Under the pieces are notes generated by a model. It was not told the origin of the DNA. It saw nothing but the letters and a program-made list of their open reading frames with translations, and did no database searches. From Kribbella caucasensis (GTDB lineage: Bacteria; Actinomycetota; Actinomycetes; Propionibacteriales; Kribbellaceae): a stretch of DNA of 64,000 bases. Location of the stretch: positions 1-64,000 of the forward strand of contig NZ_SNWQ01000013.1 in the NCBI RefSeq assembly GCF_004361855.1. Direction: 5' to 3'. Position 1 is the first letter of the stretch. Each line of letters starts with the position of its first letter. The position numbers and the translations under genes are program-made. This document shows positions 51,512 to 59,895 of the stretch, in pieces.

Positions 51512-52711
51512 TCAGTTGTGGGCGAAGCGAGTTTTGGGGCGGGCGAAGGTTACGGCGATGCTGGCGACCACGGCGCAGACGATTCCGATCACCACGGGCA
51601 CCCAGTAGGCGGACGACGCGCCCCAGTCGTCGACCGCGCGGCCCGCGGCGGCGTTGCCGGGGGCGACGCCGAGGAGGATGCCGGTGACGGTCCAGGTGAT
51701 CGCCTCGGTCAGGCGCTGCGGCGGGACCCACTCCTCGACGCACGCGGTGACGGCGACCATCGTCGGGGCGATCGTCAGACCGGCGCAGAAGAGCACGATG
51801 GCGAGGACGAGGACGCTGCCCACCCACGGCAGCGGAGCCAGCGAGATCGCGAGCAGCACGCACCCGATCAGCAGTCGGCGCTCCACTGGCGCGCGCCAGT
51901 GGATCGAGCCGTACCAGAGCCCGGCCAACAGTGACCCAAATGCCCACACGGCCAGTACGACGCCCGACATGCCGGGCTGTCCCTCGGCGGCGGTAAACGC
52001 GACCGTGACGACCTCCGCACTCCCGAGAGCCGCGCCCAGACCAAGACCGATCAGGCTGAGCAGCATGAGCGAGAGCCAGGGGAGTGGGGCCCGTCCGACA
52101 CCGTCGGCGTGACCACGGCCCGGCGGATCGGAGGCTCGCAACAGGGCCAACCAGATTCCGCCTGCGACTCCGAGAGCCCCAGCCGCGGCCAGAGCGGCGT
52201 ACGGGCTGACCTGGGTGGCGAGGAGTGTGACCAGGACGGGACCGACGATGAAGACGACCTCGTCGCCGACCGCCTCCAGCGCGAACGCGGTCTGCAGGGC
52301 CCGGCCGCGACCGAGCAGATGCGTCCAGCGGGCGCGGACGAACGATCCCACCTGCGGACGGGTGCCGCCGGCAACGAACGAGATCGCGTACAGCGCCCAG
52401 TTCGGAGCGTCGGCGCGGACGGCGACCAGCAGGCCACCGAGGGCGATGGTGCAGACCACGCTGCCGATGAGGATCAGCATGCGCTGACCGAAGCGGTCGA
52501 CCAGCCGGCCCTGGATCGGACCCGTGAGCGCACCGGCGATCACGCCGACCCCGGAGACCGCGCCGGCCAGGCCGTACGAGCCGCTCTCCTGGGCGATCAG
52601 GATGACGATGCCCAGACCGGTCATCGAGATCGGCATACGCCCGAGGATCCCGGCGGCGCAGAACGCGGCAGCACCGGGGCGGCGCATGAGTCGGACGTAG
52701 GGCTTCAGCAT
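51512..52711 (-). CDS. Major facilitator superfamily transporter
   Basis: The 399-residue protein has 12 predicted hydrophobic helices and the MFS motif A variant GRLVDRFGQRMLI between helices 2 and 3. The sequence RVRGRAL-like LGRGRALQTAFALEAVGDEVVFIVGP in helix 4-5 fits drug or sugar efflux members. No regulator gene is adjacent. The substrate is unknown. Confidence 0.85.
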   Translation of the reverse strand: MLKPYVRLMRRPGAAAFCAAGILGRMPISMTGLGIVILIAQESGSYGLAGAVSGVGVIAGALTGPIQGRLVDRFGQRMLILIGSVVCTIALGGLLVAVRADAPNWALYAISFVAGGTRPQVGSFVRARWTHLLGRGRALQTAFALEAVGDEVVFIVGPVLVTLLATQVSPYAALAAAGALGVAGGIWLALLRASDPPGRGHADGVGRAPLPWLSLMLLSLIGLGLGAALGSAEVVTVAFTAAEGQPGMSGVVLAVWAFGSLLAGLWYGSIHWRAPVERRLLIGCVLLAISLAPLPWVGSVLVLAIVLFCAGLTIAPTMVAVTACVEEWVPPQRLTEAITWTVTGILLGVAPGNAAAGRAVDDWGASSAYWVPVVIGIVCAVVASIAVTFARPKTRFAHN

Positions 52712-52757
52712 GGGGGACCGTGCACACCGTATCTGCCCGGCCTGAGAACATCAGTAC

Positions 52758-53879
52758 ATGCCCCACGCTGTGTCGCCCGATCCGACTCCCTACGACGCCG
52801 TGCTGCTGCTGTCCTTCGGAGGCCCGGAGAAACCCGAGGACGTGCTGCCCTTCCTGCAGAACGTGACCCGCGGCCGCGGCATCCCGGACGAACGGCTGAA
52901 GGAGGTCGGCGAGCACTACTACAAGTTCGGCGGCCGCAGCCCGATCAACGACCAGAATCGCGCGTTGCTCGCGGCCCTGACGGAGTCGTTCGCCGAGATC
53001 GGCCTGGAGTTGCCGATCTACTGGGGCAACCGCAACTGGGCGCCGTTCCTGACCGACACCGTGCGGGAGATGACCGAGGACGGCGTACGGCGGGCGGTGG
53101 TGATCGTGACCAGCGCGTACCCGTCGTACTCCGGGTGCCGGCAGTACCGGGAGAACCTCGAGGACGCGGTCGCCGCGATCGAGAACGTGCCGGTGTTCGA
53201 CAAGTTGCGGCACTACGCGAACCACCCCGGCTTCGTCGGGTCGTTCGTCGAGTCGACGGCTGAAGCGTTGAGTCGGCTGCCCGAGGGATCCGCGATCACC
53301 TACGTGACGCACTCGATCCCGACCGCGATGAACGCCAGCAGCGGTCCCGACGGCAACGGGTACGTCGACTGGCACGTGGACGTGGCGGCCGAGATCACCG
53401 CCGAGCTCGAGCGCCGGACCGGGGTCACCCGGCGGACGGATCTGGTCTACTGCTCCCGGTCCGGGCCGCCGCACGTCCCGTGGCTGGAGCCGGACGTCAA
53501 CGACCACCTCGAGGAACTGTCCGAGGCCGGGGTCCCCGGGGTCGCCGTCGTACCGATCGGGTTCGTCAGCGACCACATGGAGGTCATCTACGACCTCGAC
53601 ACCGAGGCGGCCGAGACCGCCGGCAAGCTCGGTCTGCCGATGGCCCGGGCGGCGACGCCGGGGACCGATCCGCGGTTCGTCACGATGCTGCGCGACCTGG
53701 TGGTGGAGCGGGCCGCCGCCGAGCGCGGCGAGCAACCGGATCGCCCCTGCGTCGGCAAGCTCGGCCCCGCCTGGGACGACTGCCGCCACGACTGCTGCCC
53801 CGCCCTCCGCCGCCCCACCGCGGCGGCCGCCATTCCAACAGCCCCCGAAGCCGCGCCGGCACCGAAGGAATCCGTATGA
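52758..53879 (+). CDS. hemH: Ferrochelatase (coproporphyrin type)
   Basis: The 373-residue enzyme inserts Fe(II) into coproporphyrin III, the actinobacterial route to haem. Landmarks are LLLSFGGPEKPEDVLPFLQNVTRGRGIP, YVTHSIPTAMN (catalytic His) and GFVSDHMEVIYDLD. A C-terminal cysteine cluster (CVGKLGPAWDDCRHDCCPAL) with an upstream GCRQ cysteine resembles the [2Fe-2S] site of mycobacterial ferrochelatase. A 20-residue Ala/Pro tail follows. It overlaps suhB by four bases. Confidence 0.93.
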   Translation: MPHAVSPDPTPYDAVLLLSFGGPEKPEDVLPFLQNVTRGRGIPDERLKEVGEHYYKFGGRSPINDQNRALLAALTESFAEIGLELPIYWGNRNWAPFLTDTVREMTEDGVRRAVVIVTSAYPSYSGCRQYRENLEDAVAAIENVPVFDKLRHYANHPGFVGSFVESTAEALSRLPEGSAITYVTHSIPTAMNASSGPDGNGYVDWHVDVAAEITAELERRTGVTRRTDLVYCSRSGPPHVPWLEPDVNDHLEELSEAGVPGVAVVPIGFVSDHMEVIYDLDTEAAETAGKLGLPMARAATPGTDPRFVTMLRDLVVERAAAERGEQPDRPCVGKLGPAWDDCRHDCCPALRRPTAAAAIPTAPEAAPAPKESV

Positions 53880-54676
53880 GCTCCGAGAACCCGCAGGACC
53901 TGCTCAAGCTGGCCGTCGAGGTGGCCACCGAGGCGGCCCAGCTGATCGTCGAGCGCCGCCGCGGCACGATCACAGTGGCCGACACCAAGAGCACCGCGAC
54001 CGACATCGTCACCGCGGTCGACCGGGAGTCCGAGGAGCTGATCCGGGCCCGGATCCTCCAAGCTCGGCCGGACGACTCGTTCCAAGGCGAGGAAGGCCAC
54101 GACGTCAACGGCTCCAGCGGGGTCCGCTGGGTGGTCGACCCGATCGACGGCACGGTGAACTACCTCTACGACATCCCGACGTACGCCGTGTCGATCGCAG
54201 TCGAGGACGACGGGCGGACGGTCGCCGGTGTGGTCGTCGACGCGCCGAAGGGTGAGGTCTTCACCGCGACCCTGGGTGGCGGCGCGTTCCTGGACGGCAG
54301 GCCGATCCAGGTCTCCGGCTGCACCGATCTCGGCAAGGCCCTGGTCGGCACCGGCTTCGGGTACGACGCGACCCGTCGGCAGGTGCAGGCCGAAGTCGTC
54401 CAGCAGTTGATCACCCGGGTCCGCGACATCCGGCGGATCGGCGTCGGCGCGATCGACCTCTGCTACGTCGGCTGCGGCCGGCTCGACGCGGTCTACGAGC
54501 GCGGGCTGAACCCGTGGGACTACGGCGCCGGCGCCCTGATCGCGGCCGAGGCGGGTGCGACCGTCGGCGGGCTGAACGGCGCCCCGGTGTCGCCCGAGAT
54601 GTCGATCGCCGCCACTCCGGGGGTGTTCGGCGCCCTGCACGACGTGCTCGCCGCGACGGATCCACTCAGATCCTAA
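53876..54676 (+). CDS. suhB: Inositol monophosphatase family protein
   Basis: The 266-residue protein has the IMPase metal sites GEEGHD (about 65-70), DPIDGTVNYLY (about 86-96) and GLNPWDYGAGALIAAEAG (about 210-227). It hydrolyses inositol-1-phosphate or a related sugar phosphate using magnesium. The ATG lies in the hemH stop (ATGA). Equivalent to Rv2701c, it opens the conserved dut block. A strong hairpin follows directly. Confidence 0.9.
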   Translation: MSSENPQDLLKLAVEVATEAAQLIVERRRGTITVADTKSTATDIVTAVDRESEELIRARILQARPDDSFQGEEGHDVNGSSGVRWVVDPIDGTVNYLYDIPTYAVSIAVEDDGRTVAGVVVDAPKGEVFTATLGGGAFLDGRPIQVSGCTDLGKALVGTGFGYDATRRQVQAEVVQQLITRVRDIRRIGVGAIDLCYVGCGRLDAVYERGLNPWDYGAGALIAAEAGATVGGLNGAPVSPEMSIAATPGVFGALHDVLAATDPLRS

Positions 54677-54678
54677 AA

Positions 54679-54716
54679 TTGCTCATTAGTGCGCATTCCC
54701 GCGCACTAATGAGCAA
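54679..54716 (+). terminator. Perfect 16-bp hairpin after suhB
   Basis: TTGCTCATTAGTGCGC (54679-54694), loop ATTCCC, GCGCACTAATGAGCAA (54701-54716), starting two bases past the stop. The stem is AT-rich for this genome and no T-run follows, typical of actinobacterial I-shaped terminators. Confidence 0.75.
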
Positions 54717-54942
54717 GTCACTGTTCGGTCCTGACAGATTCCGCGACACGCGGGTCATTAGGTGGACCCCGACGCGCGCGAAGGCGGGTTCATGAGGCAC
54801 AATCTCGGCCTCGGGAGCGGTATTGAGACCAATCCCAGCCTCGCTGTCAAGGGTTTCGCAGGACGGGGAATTTCTCGGCCGCTCTACCCGTTCATGGGCT
54901 CAGCAAGGCAACACCACGGGTACGAAGAGGGCAGGGAACACC

Positions 54943-55242
54943 ATGGCGACTGATTACGACGCCCCGCGCAAGACGGACGAGGACTCCAGCGAGGAGTCGA
55001 TCGAGGAACTGAAGACTCGCCGTCACGACAAGAACTCCGGCAAGGTCGACGAGGATGAGGCCGAGGCCGCCGAGAGCTTCGAGCTGCCCGGCGCCGACCT
55101 GAGCCACGAAGAGCTGGCGGTGCGGGTGCTCCCGCGCCAGGCCGACGAGTTCACCTGTTCGAGCTGCTTCCTGGTTCACCACCGCAGCCAGCTCGCGAAC
55201 ACCAAGAACGGCCAGCTGATCTGCCGCGACTGCGCTGCCTGA
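54943..55242 (+). CDS. DUF4193 zinc-ribbon protein
   Basis: The 99-residue protein has an acidic helical N-terminal half (SSEESIEELKTRRHDKN) and a C-terminal zinc ribbon with two CxxC pairs (CSSCFLVHHRSQL and ICRDC). Equivalent to Rv2699c, it is conserved in Actinobacteria with unknown function. ATG 54943 is preceded by GGCAGGGAACACC. A longer frame upstream (54823) has no ribosome binding site. Confidence 0.88.
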   Translation: MATDYDAPRKTDEDSSEESIEELKTRRHDKNSGKVDEDEAEAAESFELPGADLSHEELAVRVLPRQADEFTCSSCFLVHHRSQLANTKNGQLICRDCAA

Positions 55243-55282
55243 CGACAGCACTCGCGCCCTGCTCGGCTGAGTCGTACCGCTC

Positions 55283-55319
55283 GGGACCGTCTCCTCACCG
55301 CGAGGGGACGGTCCCTTTT
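55283..55319 (+). terminator. Terminator after the DUF4193 gene
   Basis: GGGACCGTC (55283-55291) and GACGGTCCC (55307-55315) pair, with CCTC/GAGG extending the stem, followed by TTTT. It also faces the convergent DUF4235 gene. Confidence 0.85.
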
Positions 55320-55327
55320 GTCGTCTC

Positions 55328-55630
55328 TCAGGCCTTGACGACGCTCTTGTCGGCCTCGTCCTGCTCGTAGCCGGGCGGCGGCGTCCCGGTCGACTTCAGC
55401 CAGTACTGCGCCGCCCGCTGCTCGGCGAACCGCTTGGCGGCCGCGGCGGCGGCGCCACTCGCGACGGCCCAGCTGACCACCTCGACGTAACCGGCCTGGT
55501 TCCCCTTCGGCGGCGCACCGCCGGACCCGAGCTTCCACGCCGTCGTGACCGCCTTGTTGGCGACCAGCCCGACCACCATCGTGAACACGGCCAGCACGAG
55601 CTTCCAGCCGATCTTGGCTCCGATCACCAC
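55328..55630 (-). CDS. DUF4235 small membrane protein
   Basis: The 100-residue protein starts MVIGAKIGWKLVLAVFTMVVGLVANKA (one hydrophobic helix) and has a second amphipathic or hydrophobic region VVSWAVASGAAAAAAKRFAEQRAAQ. These are the DUF4235 features. Function is unknown; it is common next to DUF4193 and DUF3093 genes. GAGGAGGCAG precedes the GTG/ATG start region. Confidence 0.85.
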   Translation of the reverse strand: MVIGAKIGWKLVLAVFTMVVGLVANKAVTTAWKLGSGGAPPKGNQAGYVEVVSWAVASGAAAAAAKRFAEQRAAQYWLKSTGTPPPGYEQDEADKSVVKA

Positions 55631-55658
55631 TGCCTCCTCGCTGCAAGTACCCCGCTAT

Positions 55659-56114
55659 TCAGGATCTTGCCACGCTGTTCTCGGTCAGGGCCGCAGCCAG
55701 CCGTTCCGGGTCGCGCGTTCCGATCAGCCAGTACGGCGCGGGGTCGTTGGTGTCCGTGATCTCCACCCGCACCGCACCGCGAAGGTAGCTCCGCAGCACG
55801 AGGTACGCGGCCGGGTCGCAATCACGACCGAAGGCGTGCCGGACCGCCTCGCCGGTCAGCGGTTCGACCTTGCCCAGGTACACCCGGTCGATCGTGGCCC
55901 GACCGGCGCGCAACTGCTGGGCATCCACAGCAACCACGGCACCGCCGTACCGGAGGAACAGGACGGTCAGCAGCACGGCCGCGATGCCGGCGACGATCAG
56001 CCCTGTCACGTTGCCTGCGGGCACTGCAGTGATCAGCCAGAGGGTGAAGACGGCAAGCGCGGCGATGAACCACCAGCGCACTGGCACGCTCAGTCGCTCG
56101 TGGTAGGTCGACAC
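55659..56114 (-). CDS. DUF3093 membrane protein
   Basis: The 151-residue protein begins VSTYHERLSVPVRWWFIAALAVF, the DUF3093 signature, with two hydrophobic helices (about 14-32 and 40-58) and a beta-rich cytosolic half (RVYLGKVEPLTGEAVRHAFGRDCDPAAYLVLRSY). It corresponds to Rv2698. GTG 56114 is taken as the start from this family pattern. It is divergent from the thioesterase gene. Confidence 0.85.
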   Translation of the reverse strand: MSTYHERLSVPVRWWFIAALAVFTLWLITAVPAGNVTGLIVAGIAAVLLTVLFLRYGGAVVAVDAQQLRAGRATIDRVYLGKVEPLTGEAVRHAFGRDCDPAAYLVLRSYLRGAVRVEITDTNDPAPYWLIGTRDPERLAAALTENSVARS

Positions 56115-56152
56115 ATGACCAGCCTGGCACGTGCCCGGTCGGAGCGCGTCGG

Positions 56153-56166
56153 TAGGGTCGCCTCTC
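56153..56166 (+). promoter_or_regulatory. -10 box of a probable leaderless promoter
   Basis: TAGGGT (56153-56158) lies eight bases before the GTG at 56167 and no ribosome binding site intervenes. Confidence 0.4.
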
Positions 56167-56715
56167 GTGATCGAGCCACCAAGCCGGACGGCGACCCCGC
56201 AGCGCGAACTGGAACCGCCGGTGCGCCATCCGGACGCGCCGGCCCCCGGCACGGTGCTCCCGTCGCACTACGAGAACTGTGTTGCCTGCGGTCCGTCCCA
56301 CCCGACCGGCCTGAGGCTGGTGTCGACGGCCGGACCCGACGTGACCATCACCGGTGAGTTCACCGTGACCAGGGACCATCAGGGCGCACCGGGGCTCGCC
56401 CACGGCGGCGTACTGGCATTGGCGCTGGACGAGACGCTCGGTGGGCTGGCCTGGTTGCTGCGGAAGCCGATGGTGACGGGCCGGCTGGAGACGGACTACA
56501 TCCGGCACGTGCCGGTCGGGACCACCCTGTCCCTGGAGGCGCGCTGTCTCGGGTTCGCCGGCCGACGGATGTACGCGAAGGCGGTCGGCCGGTTGAGCGG
56601 CAGGGTGGCGTTGCGGGCGAGCGCTGTGTTCGTTGTAGTCCCGCCGGAGCATTTCGTCGAGCACGGCACCGACATGACGGCCGAGAACGTCCACGACTAC
56701 GAGGTGAACCCATGA
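56167..56715 (+). CDS. PaaI-type hotdog thioesterase
   Basis: The 182-residue protein has ENCVACGPSHPTGLRLV (N-terminal CxxC segment, residues 38-52), the hotdog core HQGAPGLAHGGVLALALDETLGGLAW (HGG-x8-DE, catalytic), and RLETDYIRHVPVGTTLSLEARCLG. It hydrolyses acyl-CoA or similar thioesters in the cytosol. It overlaps dut by four bases. The GTG at 56167 fits a nearby -10 box. Confidence 0.85.
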   Translation: MIEPPSRTATPQRELEPPVRHPDAPAPGTVLPSHYENCVACGPSHPTGLRLVSTAGPDVTITGEFTVTRDHQGAPGLAHGGVLALALDETLGGLAWLLRKPMVTGRLETDYIRHVPVGTTLSLEARCLGFAGRRMYAKAVGRLSGRVALRASAVFVVVPPEHFVEHGTDMTAENVHDYEVNP

Positions 56716-57164
56716 CCGAGGTACTGATCCAGCGGCTCGACCCGGAGCTTCCCGTCCCGGCGTACGCGCATCCCGGGGACGCCGGCGCGGATCTGGTGAC
56801 GACCAGCGACGTGACCCTCAAGCCGGGGGAGCGGGCCCTGGTCGGCACCGGTATCGCGATCGCCCTGCAGGACGGGTACGCCGCGTTCGTGCACCCGCGA
56901 TCGGGGCTGGCGGCCAAGCACGGCGTGACGCTCGTGAACGCACCGGGCACTGTGGACGCGGGCTACCGTGGCGAGATCAAGGTGTGCCTGGTCAACCTCG
57001 ACCCGGCGGCCGAGGTGACCCTGCACCGCGGCGACCGGATCGCGCAGCTGGTGATCCAGCAGGTCGAGAGGGCCCGGTTCGTCGAGGTGACCACGTTGCC
57101 CGGGTCGGCGCGCGGCGACGGCGGACACGGTTCGACCGGCGGTTTTGCCGGTGTGAAACGCTGA
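56712..57164 (+). CDS. dut: dUTP diphosphatase
   Basis: The 150-residue trimeric dUTPase shows all five motifs: DAGADL (22-27), PRSGLAAKHGV, NAPGTVDAGYRGEI, GDRIAQLVI and GDGGHGSTGGF. It makes dUMP and keeps uracil out of DNA. It corresponds to Rv2697c. It starts inside the thioesterase stop (ATGA). Confidence 0.96.
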   Translation: MTEVLIQRLDPELPVPAYAHPGDAGADLVTTSDVTLKPGERALVGTGIAIALQDGYAAFVHPRSGLAAKHGVTLVNAPGTVDAGYRGEIKVCLVNLDPAAEVTLHRGDRIAQLVIQQVERARFVEVTTLPGSARGDGGHGSTGGFAGVKR

Positions 57165-57260
57165 CCGGGTTCCATCCGTTGAACTTCTGGATGAGCGAGA
57201 CTACGGCGGGGTCGCACCGCCGCACGATATGACTGACGATGCAGGAAGTAGGCAAGAGCA

Positions 57261-57911
57261 GTGATCTTCCGCCGCAAGGGCAAGAACGACGACACGGTCT
57301 CGACCGACGTGGATGAGGCCGTCGACGAGGGTGGCGCCGCTACCGCGGAGGGCCCGTTCGACGTCAGCGAAGTGGACCCCGCCACGCTCGAGGCCGAGGA
57401 CCGGATCGACCTCGGCGCCCTGGTGATCACCGGGCTGCCCGGGATGGAGCTGCGGCTGCAGGTCGACGAGCAGAGCGGCGACGTCCAGGCGATCCTGCTG
57501 GTGCTGGAGGACTCCGCGCTGGAGCTGCGGGCCTTCGCGGCGCCTCGGACGAGCGGGATCTGGTCCGAGGTGCGCCGTGAGATCGCGGCCGAGGCGACCC
57601 GGATGGGCGGCACCGCGACCGAGTCCGAGGGTCCGTTCGGTACCGAGCTGGTGCTGGTCGTCCCGGTTCAGGACCCCGAGGGCCAGATCTTCAGCCAGAC
57701 CTCCCGGGTGATCGGCGTCGACGGACCCCGCTGGCTGCTCCGGGCCACCGTGCTCGGCCGCGCCGCGGTCGAACCGGACGCGGCGCCGCCGATGGAGGAG
57801 GCGCTGCGCAGCGTGGTCGTCGTCCGCGGTTCGGAGCCGATGGCGCCGCGCGAGTCGCTGGCGCTGCGGCTGCCTGCCGGAGCCCAGCCGGCCGCCGAGG
57901 AAGAGGCCTGA
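57261..57911 (+). CDS. DUF3710 protein
   Basis: The 216-residue protein begins MIFRRKGKNDDTV, has an acidic N-terminal third and a beta-rich core with RIDLGALVITGLPGMELRLQVDE and RLLRAT-like PRWLLRATVLGRAAVEPD. This is DUF3710 (Rv2696c). It lies downstream of dut in the conserved order. Function is unknown. GGAAGTAGG precedes the GTG. Confidence 0.87.
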   Translation: MIFRRKGKNDDTVSTDVDEAVDEGGAATAEGPFDVSEVDPATLEAEDRIDLGALVITGLPGMELRLQVDEQSGDVQAILLVLEDSALELRAFAAPRTSGIWSEVRREIAAEATRMGGTATESEGPFGTELVLVVPVQDPEGQIFSQTSRVIGVDGPRWLLRATVLGRAAVEPDAAPPMEEALRSVVVVRGSEPMAPRESLALRLPAGAQPAAEEEA

Positions 57912-57954
57912 GAACCATGTCCGGATACCGGCCGAACACGTCAGCGAGCGGATT

Positions 57955-57966
57955 AGACTGATGCGT
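57955..57966 (+). promoter_or_regulatory. -10 box of a leaderless promoter for the OB-fold gene
   Basis: TAGACT (57955-57960) is followed by six bases and ATG 57967. A further ATG at 57961 lies too close to be transcribed. No ribosome binding site is present. Confidence 0.6.
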
Positions 57967-58356
57967 ATGGGGAGCGACAAAGGGGCGGGACTACTGCGCC
58001 GCGCGTTCCGTGGGCTGGCCGGTGATCGCGACCAGCAGGACGCCGAGGTGTTGCAGGACTTCGCCCAGGACTGTGGTGCGAAGTCGATCACCGGTTGTAA
58101 GGACCGGGAGCTCGTCACGCTGTACGGCACCCTGCGGACGATCACGTTCAGCCCGCGCGGCGGCGTACCGGCGCTGGAAGGCGAGCTGTACGACGGTACC
58201 GGCGCGGTGAAGCTGATCTGGCTGGGCCGGCGCAAGATCGCCGGGATCCACCCGGGATCGGAGCTGATCGCCTCCGGGCGGATCGGTGTCGTGGACGGTG
58301 ATCGGGTGATGTTCAACCCGCGCTACGAGCTCCGTCCGACGGCAGCTCATGGCTGA
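57967..58356 (+). CDS. OB-fold nucleic-acid-binding domain protein
   Basis: The 129-residue protein has an N-terminal helix (LLRRAFRGLAGDRDQQDAEVLQD) and an OB fold with LVTLYGTLRTITFSPRGG, LEGELYDGTGAVKLIWLGRRKIAGI and GSELIASGRIG. It resembles the anticodon-binding/RecG-type OB group and equals Rv2694c. Substrate unknown, probably single-stranded nucleic acid. The start at 57967 is set by the -10 box; it overlaps the next gene by eight bases. Confidence 0.87.
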   Translation: MGSDKGAGLLRRAFRGLAGDRDQQDAEVLQDFAQDCGAKSITGCKDRELVTLYGTLRTITFSPRGGVPALEGELYDGTGAVKLIWLGRRKIAGIHPGSELIASGRIGVVDGDRVMFNPRYELRPTAAHG

Positions 58357-59164
58357 GCCGGGATCCCGCGGGGACCAGCTCGACGGTCGGCATCAGGTCG
58401 AGGAAAACCTGGAAGAGAAGCTCGTCGAGATCCTGCGGCCCGAGCTGGATGCGGCCGAGCACGAGCTGACCGATTCGGCGCCGGCCGATGACAAGACCGA
58501 AGCCAAGCCGCAGACCACCGACAAGGACTTCTTCCACGCCTTCGGCGGCTGGGGTGCCCTGCTCGACATCGGTCTGCCGTGGATCGCGTTCCTGATCGTC
58601 TATGGCGCCTCCGACCACGACCTCAGGCTCGCGCTGATCGTCGCCGTCGCCTGTGGTGCGGCTGTCGCCCTGCTCCGGTTGATCCGCAAGCAGCCCATGC
58701 GCAACGTGTTCGGCGGCTTCGTCGGCGTCCTCATCTCCGCCTGGGTCGCCAACCGCAGCGGCCGCGCCGAGGACGTGTACCTACCGGGCCTGCTGATGAA
58801 CCTCGGCTACGGCGCGCTCTACCTGCTCACGGTTCTCTTCCGCTGGCCCCTGTTCGGTGTGCTCTACGGTCTCATCACCCAGACCGGTACGGCGTGGCGC
58901 AAGGACCCGGCCATGCTCCGCGGCTTCAGCCGAGCCACCCTGGTCTTCGTCGGCCTGTTCGCCATCCGCCTGGTCGTCCAGGTGCCGCTGTATCTCACCA
59001 GCAGCCTGAACGCCCTAGGCATCGCGAAGGTCGGCATGGGCCTCCCGCTCTACGCACTCGCGCTCTGGCTTGCGTACGCCGTCCTGCGGGGGTCCCTCCC
59101 GCCGGACAAGTGGGACGAAGCCCGGGACCACGTCACCAACCTCCTCCGCGGCAACAAGAAGTAA
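58349..59164 (+). CDS. DUF3159 membrane protein
   Basis: The 271-residue protein has a charged N-terminal tail (about 1-60), the FHAFGGWGALLDIGLPWIAFLIVYG signature and five to six transmembrane helices with RKQPMRNVFGGFVGVLISAWVA and FGVLYGLITQTGTAWRKDP. This is DUF3159, equal to Rv2693c. Function unknown. It overlaps the OB-fold gene by eight bases and is followed at once by a terminator. Confidence 0.88.
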   Translation: MAEPGSRGDQLDGRHQVEENLEEKLVEILRPELDAAEHELTDSAPADDKTEAKPQTTDKDFFHAFGGWGALLDIGLPWIAFLIVYGASDHDLRLALIVAVACGAAVALLRLIRKQPMRNVFGGFVGVLISAWVANRSGRAEDVYLPGLLMNLGYGALYLLTVLFRWPLFGVLYGLITQTGTAWRKDPAMLRGFSRATLVFVGLFAIRLVVQVPLYLTSSLNALGIAKVGMGLPLYALALWLAYAVLRGSLPPDKWDEARDHVTNLLRGNKK

Positions 59165-59206
59165 CGTCCGAAGAATCGAGGGTCAGAGCCCTCGGTTCTT
59201 CGGACG
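59165..59206. terminator. Bidirectional terminator between DUF3159 and the TrkA-type genes
   Basis: CGTCCGAAGAA-t-CGAGGG pairs with CCCTCG-g-TTCTTCGGACG, a stem of about 18 bp with one T-G wobble and a six-base loop. It starts immediately after the DUF3159 TAA. Confidence 0.85.
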
Positions 59207-59217
59207 CAACGGCCTCG

Positions 59218-59895
59218 TCAGCCCTCGGCGCGGCGGTGGTGGGGGGAGAGCATGTCTTCCAGTTGCTCTTCGGTTTCGTCGGCGGCGACGAAGAGGAGCT
59301 CGTCGTTGAGCTCGAGGGTACCTTCGGGGTCGGGACGGAGGACGCGGCCCTCGCGGATGATGGTGACCAGGGCGGTGTCGGTCGGCCAGTCGATGTCGCC
59401 GACCCGGCTACCGATCATCGGGGAGTCCTCGGGCAGGGTCAGCTCGACCAGGTTCGCGTCGCCCTGGCGGAAGGTGAACAGCCGGACCAGGTCGCCGACC
59501 GAGACGGCCTCCTCGACCAGCGCCGACATGATCCGCGGCGTCGACACGGACACGTCGACTCCCCAGGCCTCGTTGAACATCCACTCGTTTCGCGGATGGT
59601 TGACCCGGGCAACGGTCCGCGGTACGCCGAACTCGGTCTTCGCCAGCAGCGACACGACCAGGTTCACCTTGTCGTCACCGGTGCTCGCGATCGCCACCTG
59701 GCACCGCTGCAGTGCGGCCTCCTCCAGCGACGACAGCTCGCAGGCATCGGCGAGCAACCACTCGGCCCGGGGTACGGTCTCGGCCTTGATCGCCCGCGGG
59801 TCCCGGTCGATCAGCAGGACCTCGTGGCCGTTCTCCAGCAGTTCGGCGGCGATCGACCGCCCAACGTTTCCGGCACCCGCGATGGCTACTCGCAT
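59218..59895 (-). CDS. TrkA-family potassium uptake regulator (CeoB-like)
   Basis: The 225-residue protein has an RCK-N NAD(H) domain (VAIAGAGNVGRSIAAELLENGHEVLLIDRD, residues 3-32) and an RCK-C domain with LVELTLPEDSPMIGSRVGDI. Equivalent to Rv2691 (ceoB). The ATG 59895 overlaps the TGA of the upstream gene (TGATG), so both TrkA-type proteins are coupled. Such pairs regulate potassium transporters. Confidence 0.9.
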   Translation of the reverse strand: MRVAIAGAGNVGRSIAAELLENGHEVLLIDRDPRAIKAETVPRAEWLLADACELSSLEEAALQRCQVAIASTGDDKVNLVVSLLAKTEFGVPRTVARVNHPRNEWMFNEAWGVDVSVSTPRIMSALVEEAVSVGDLVRLFTFRQGDANLVELTLPEDSPMIGSRVGDIDWPTDTALVTIIREGRVLRPDPEGTLELNDELLFVAADETEEQLEDMLSPHHRRAEG

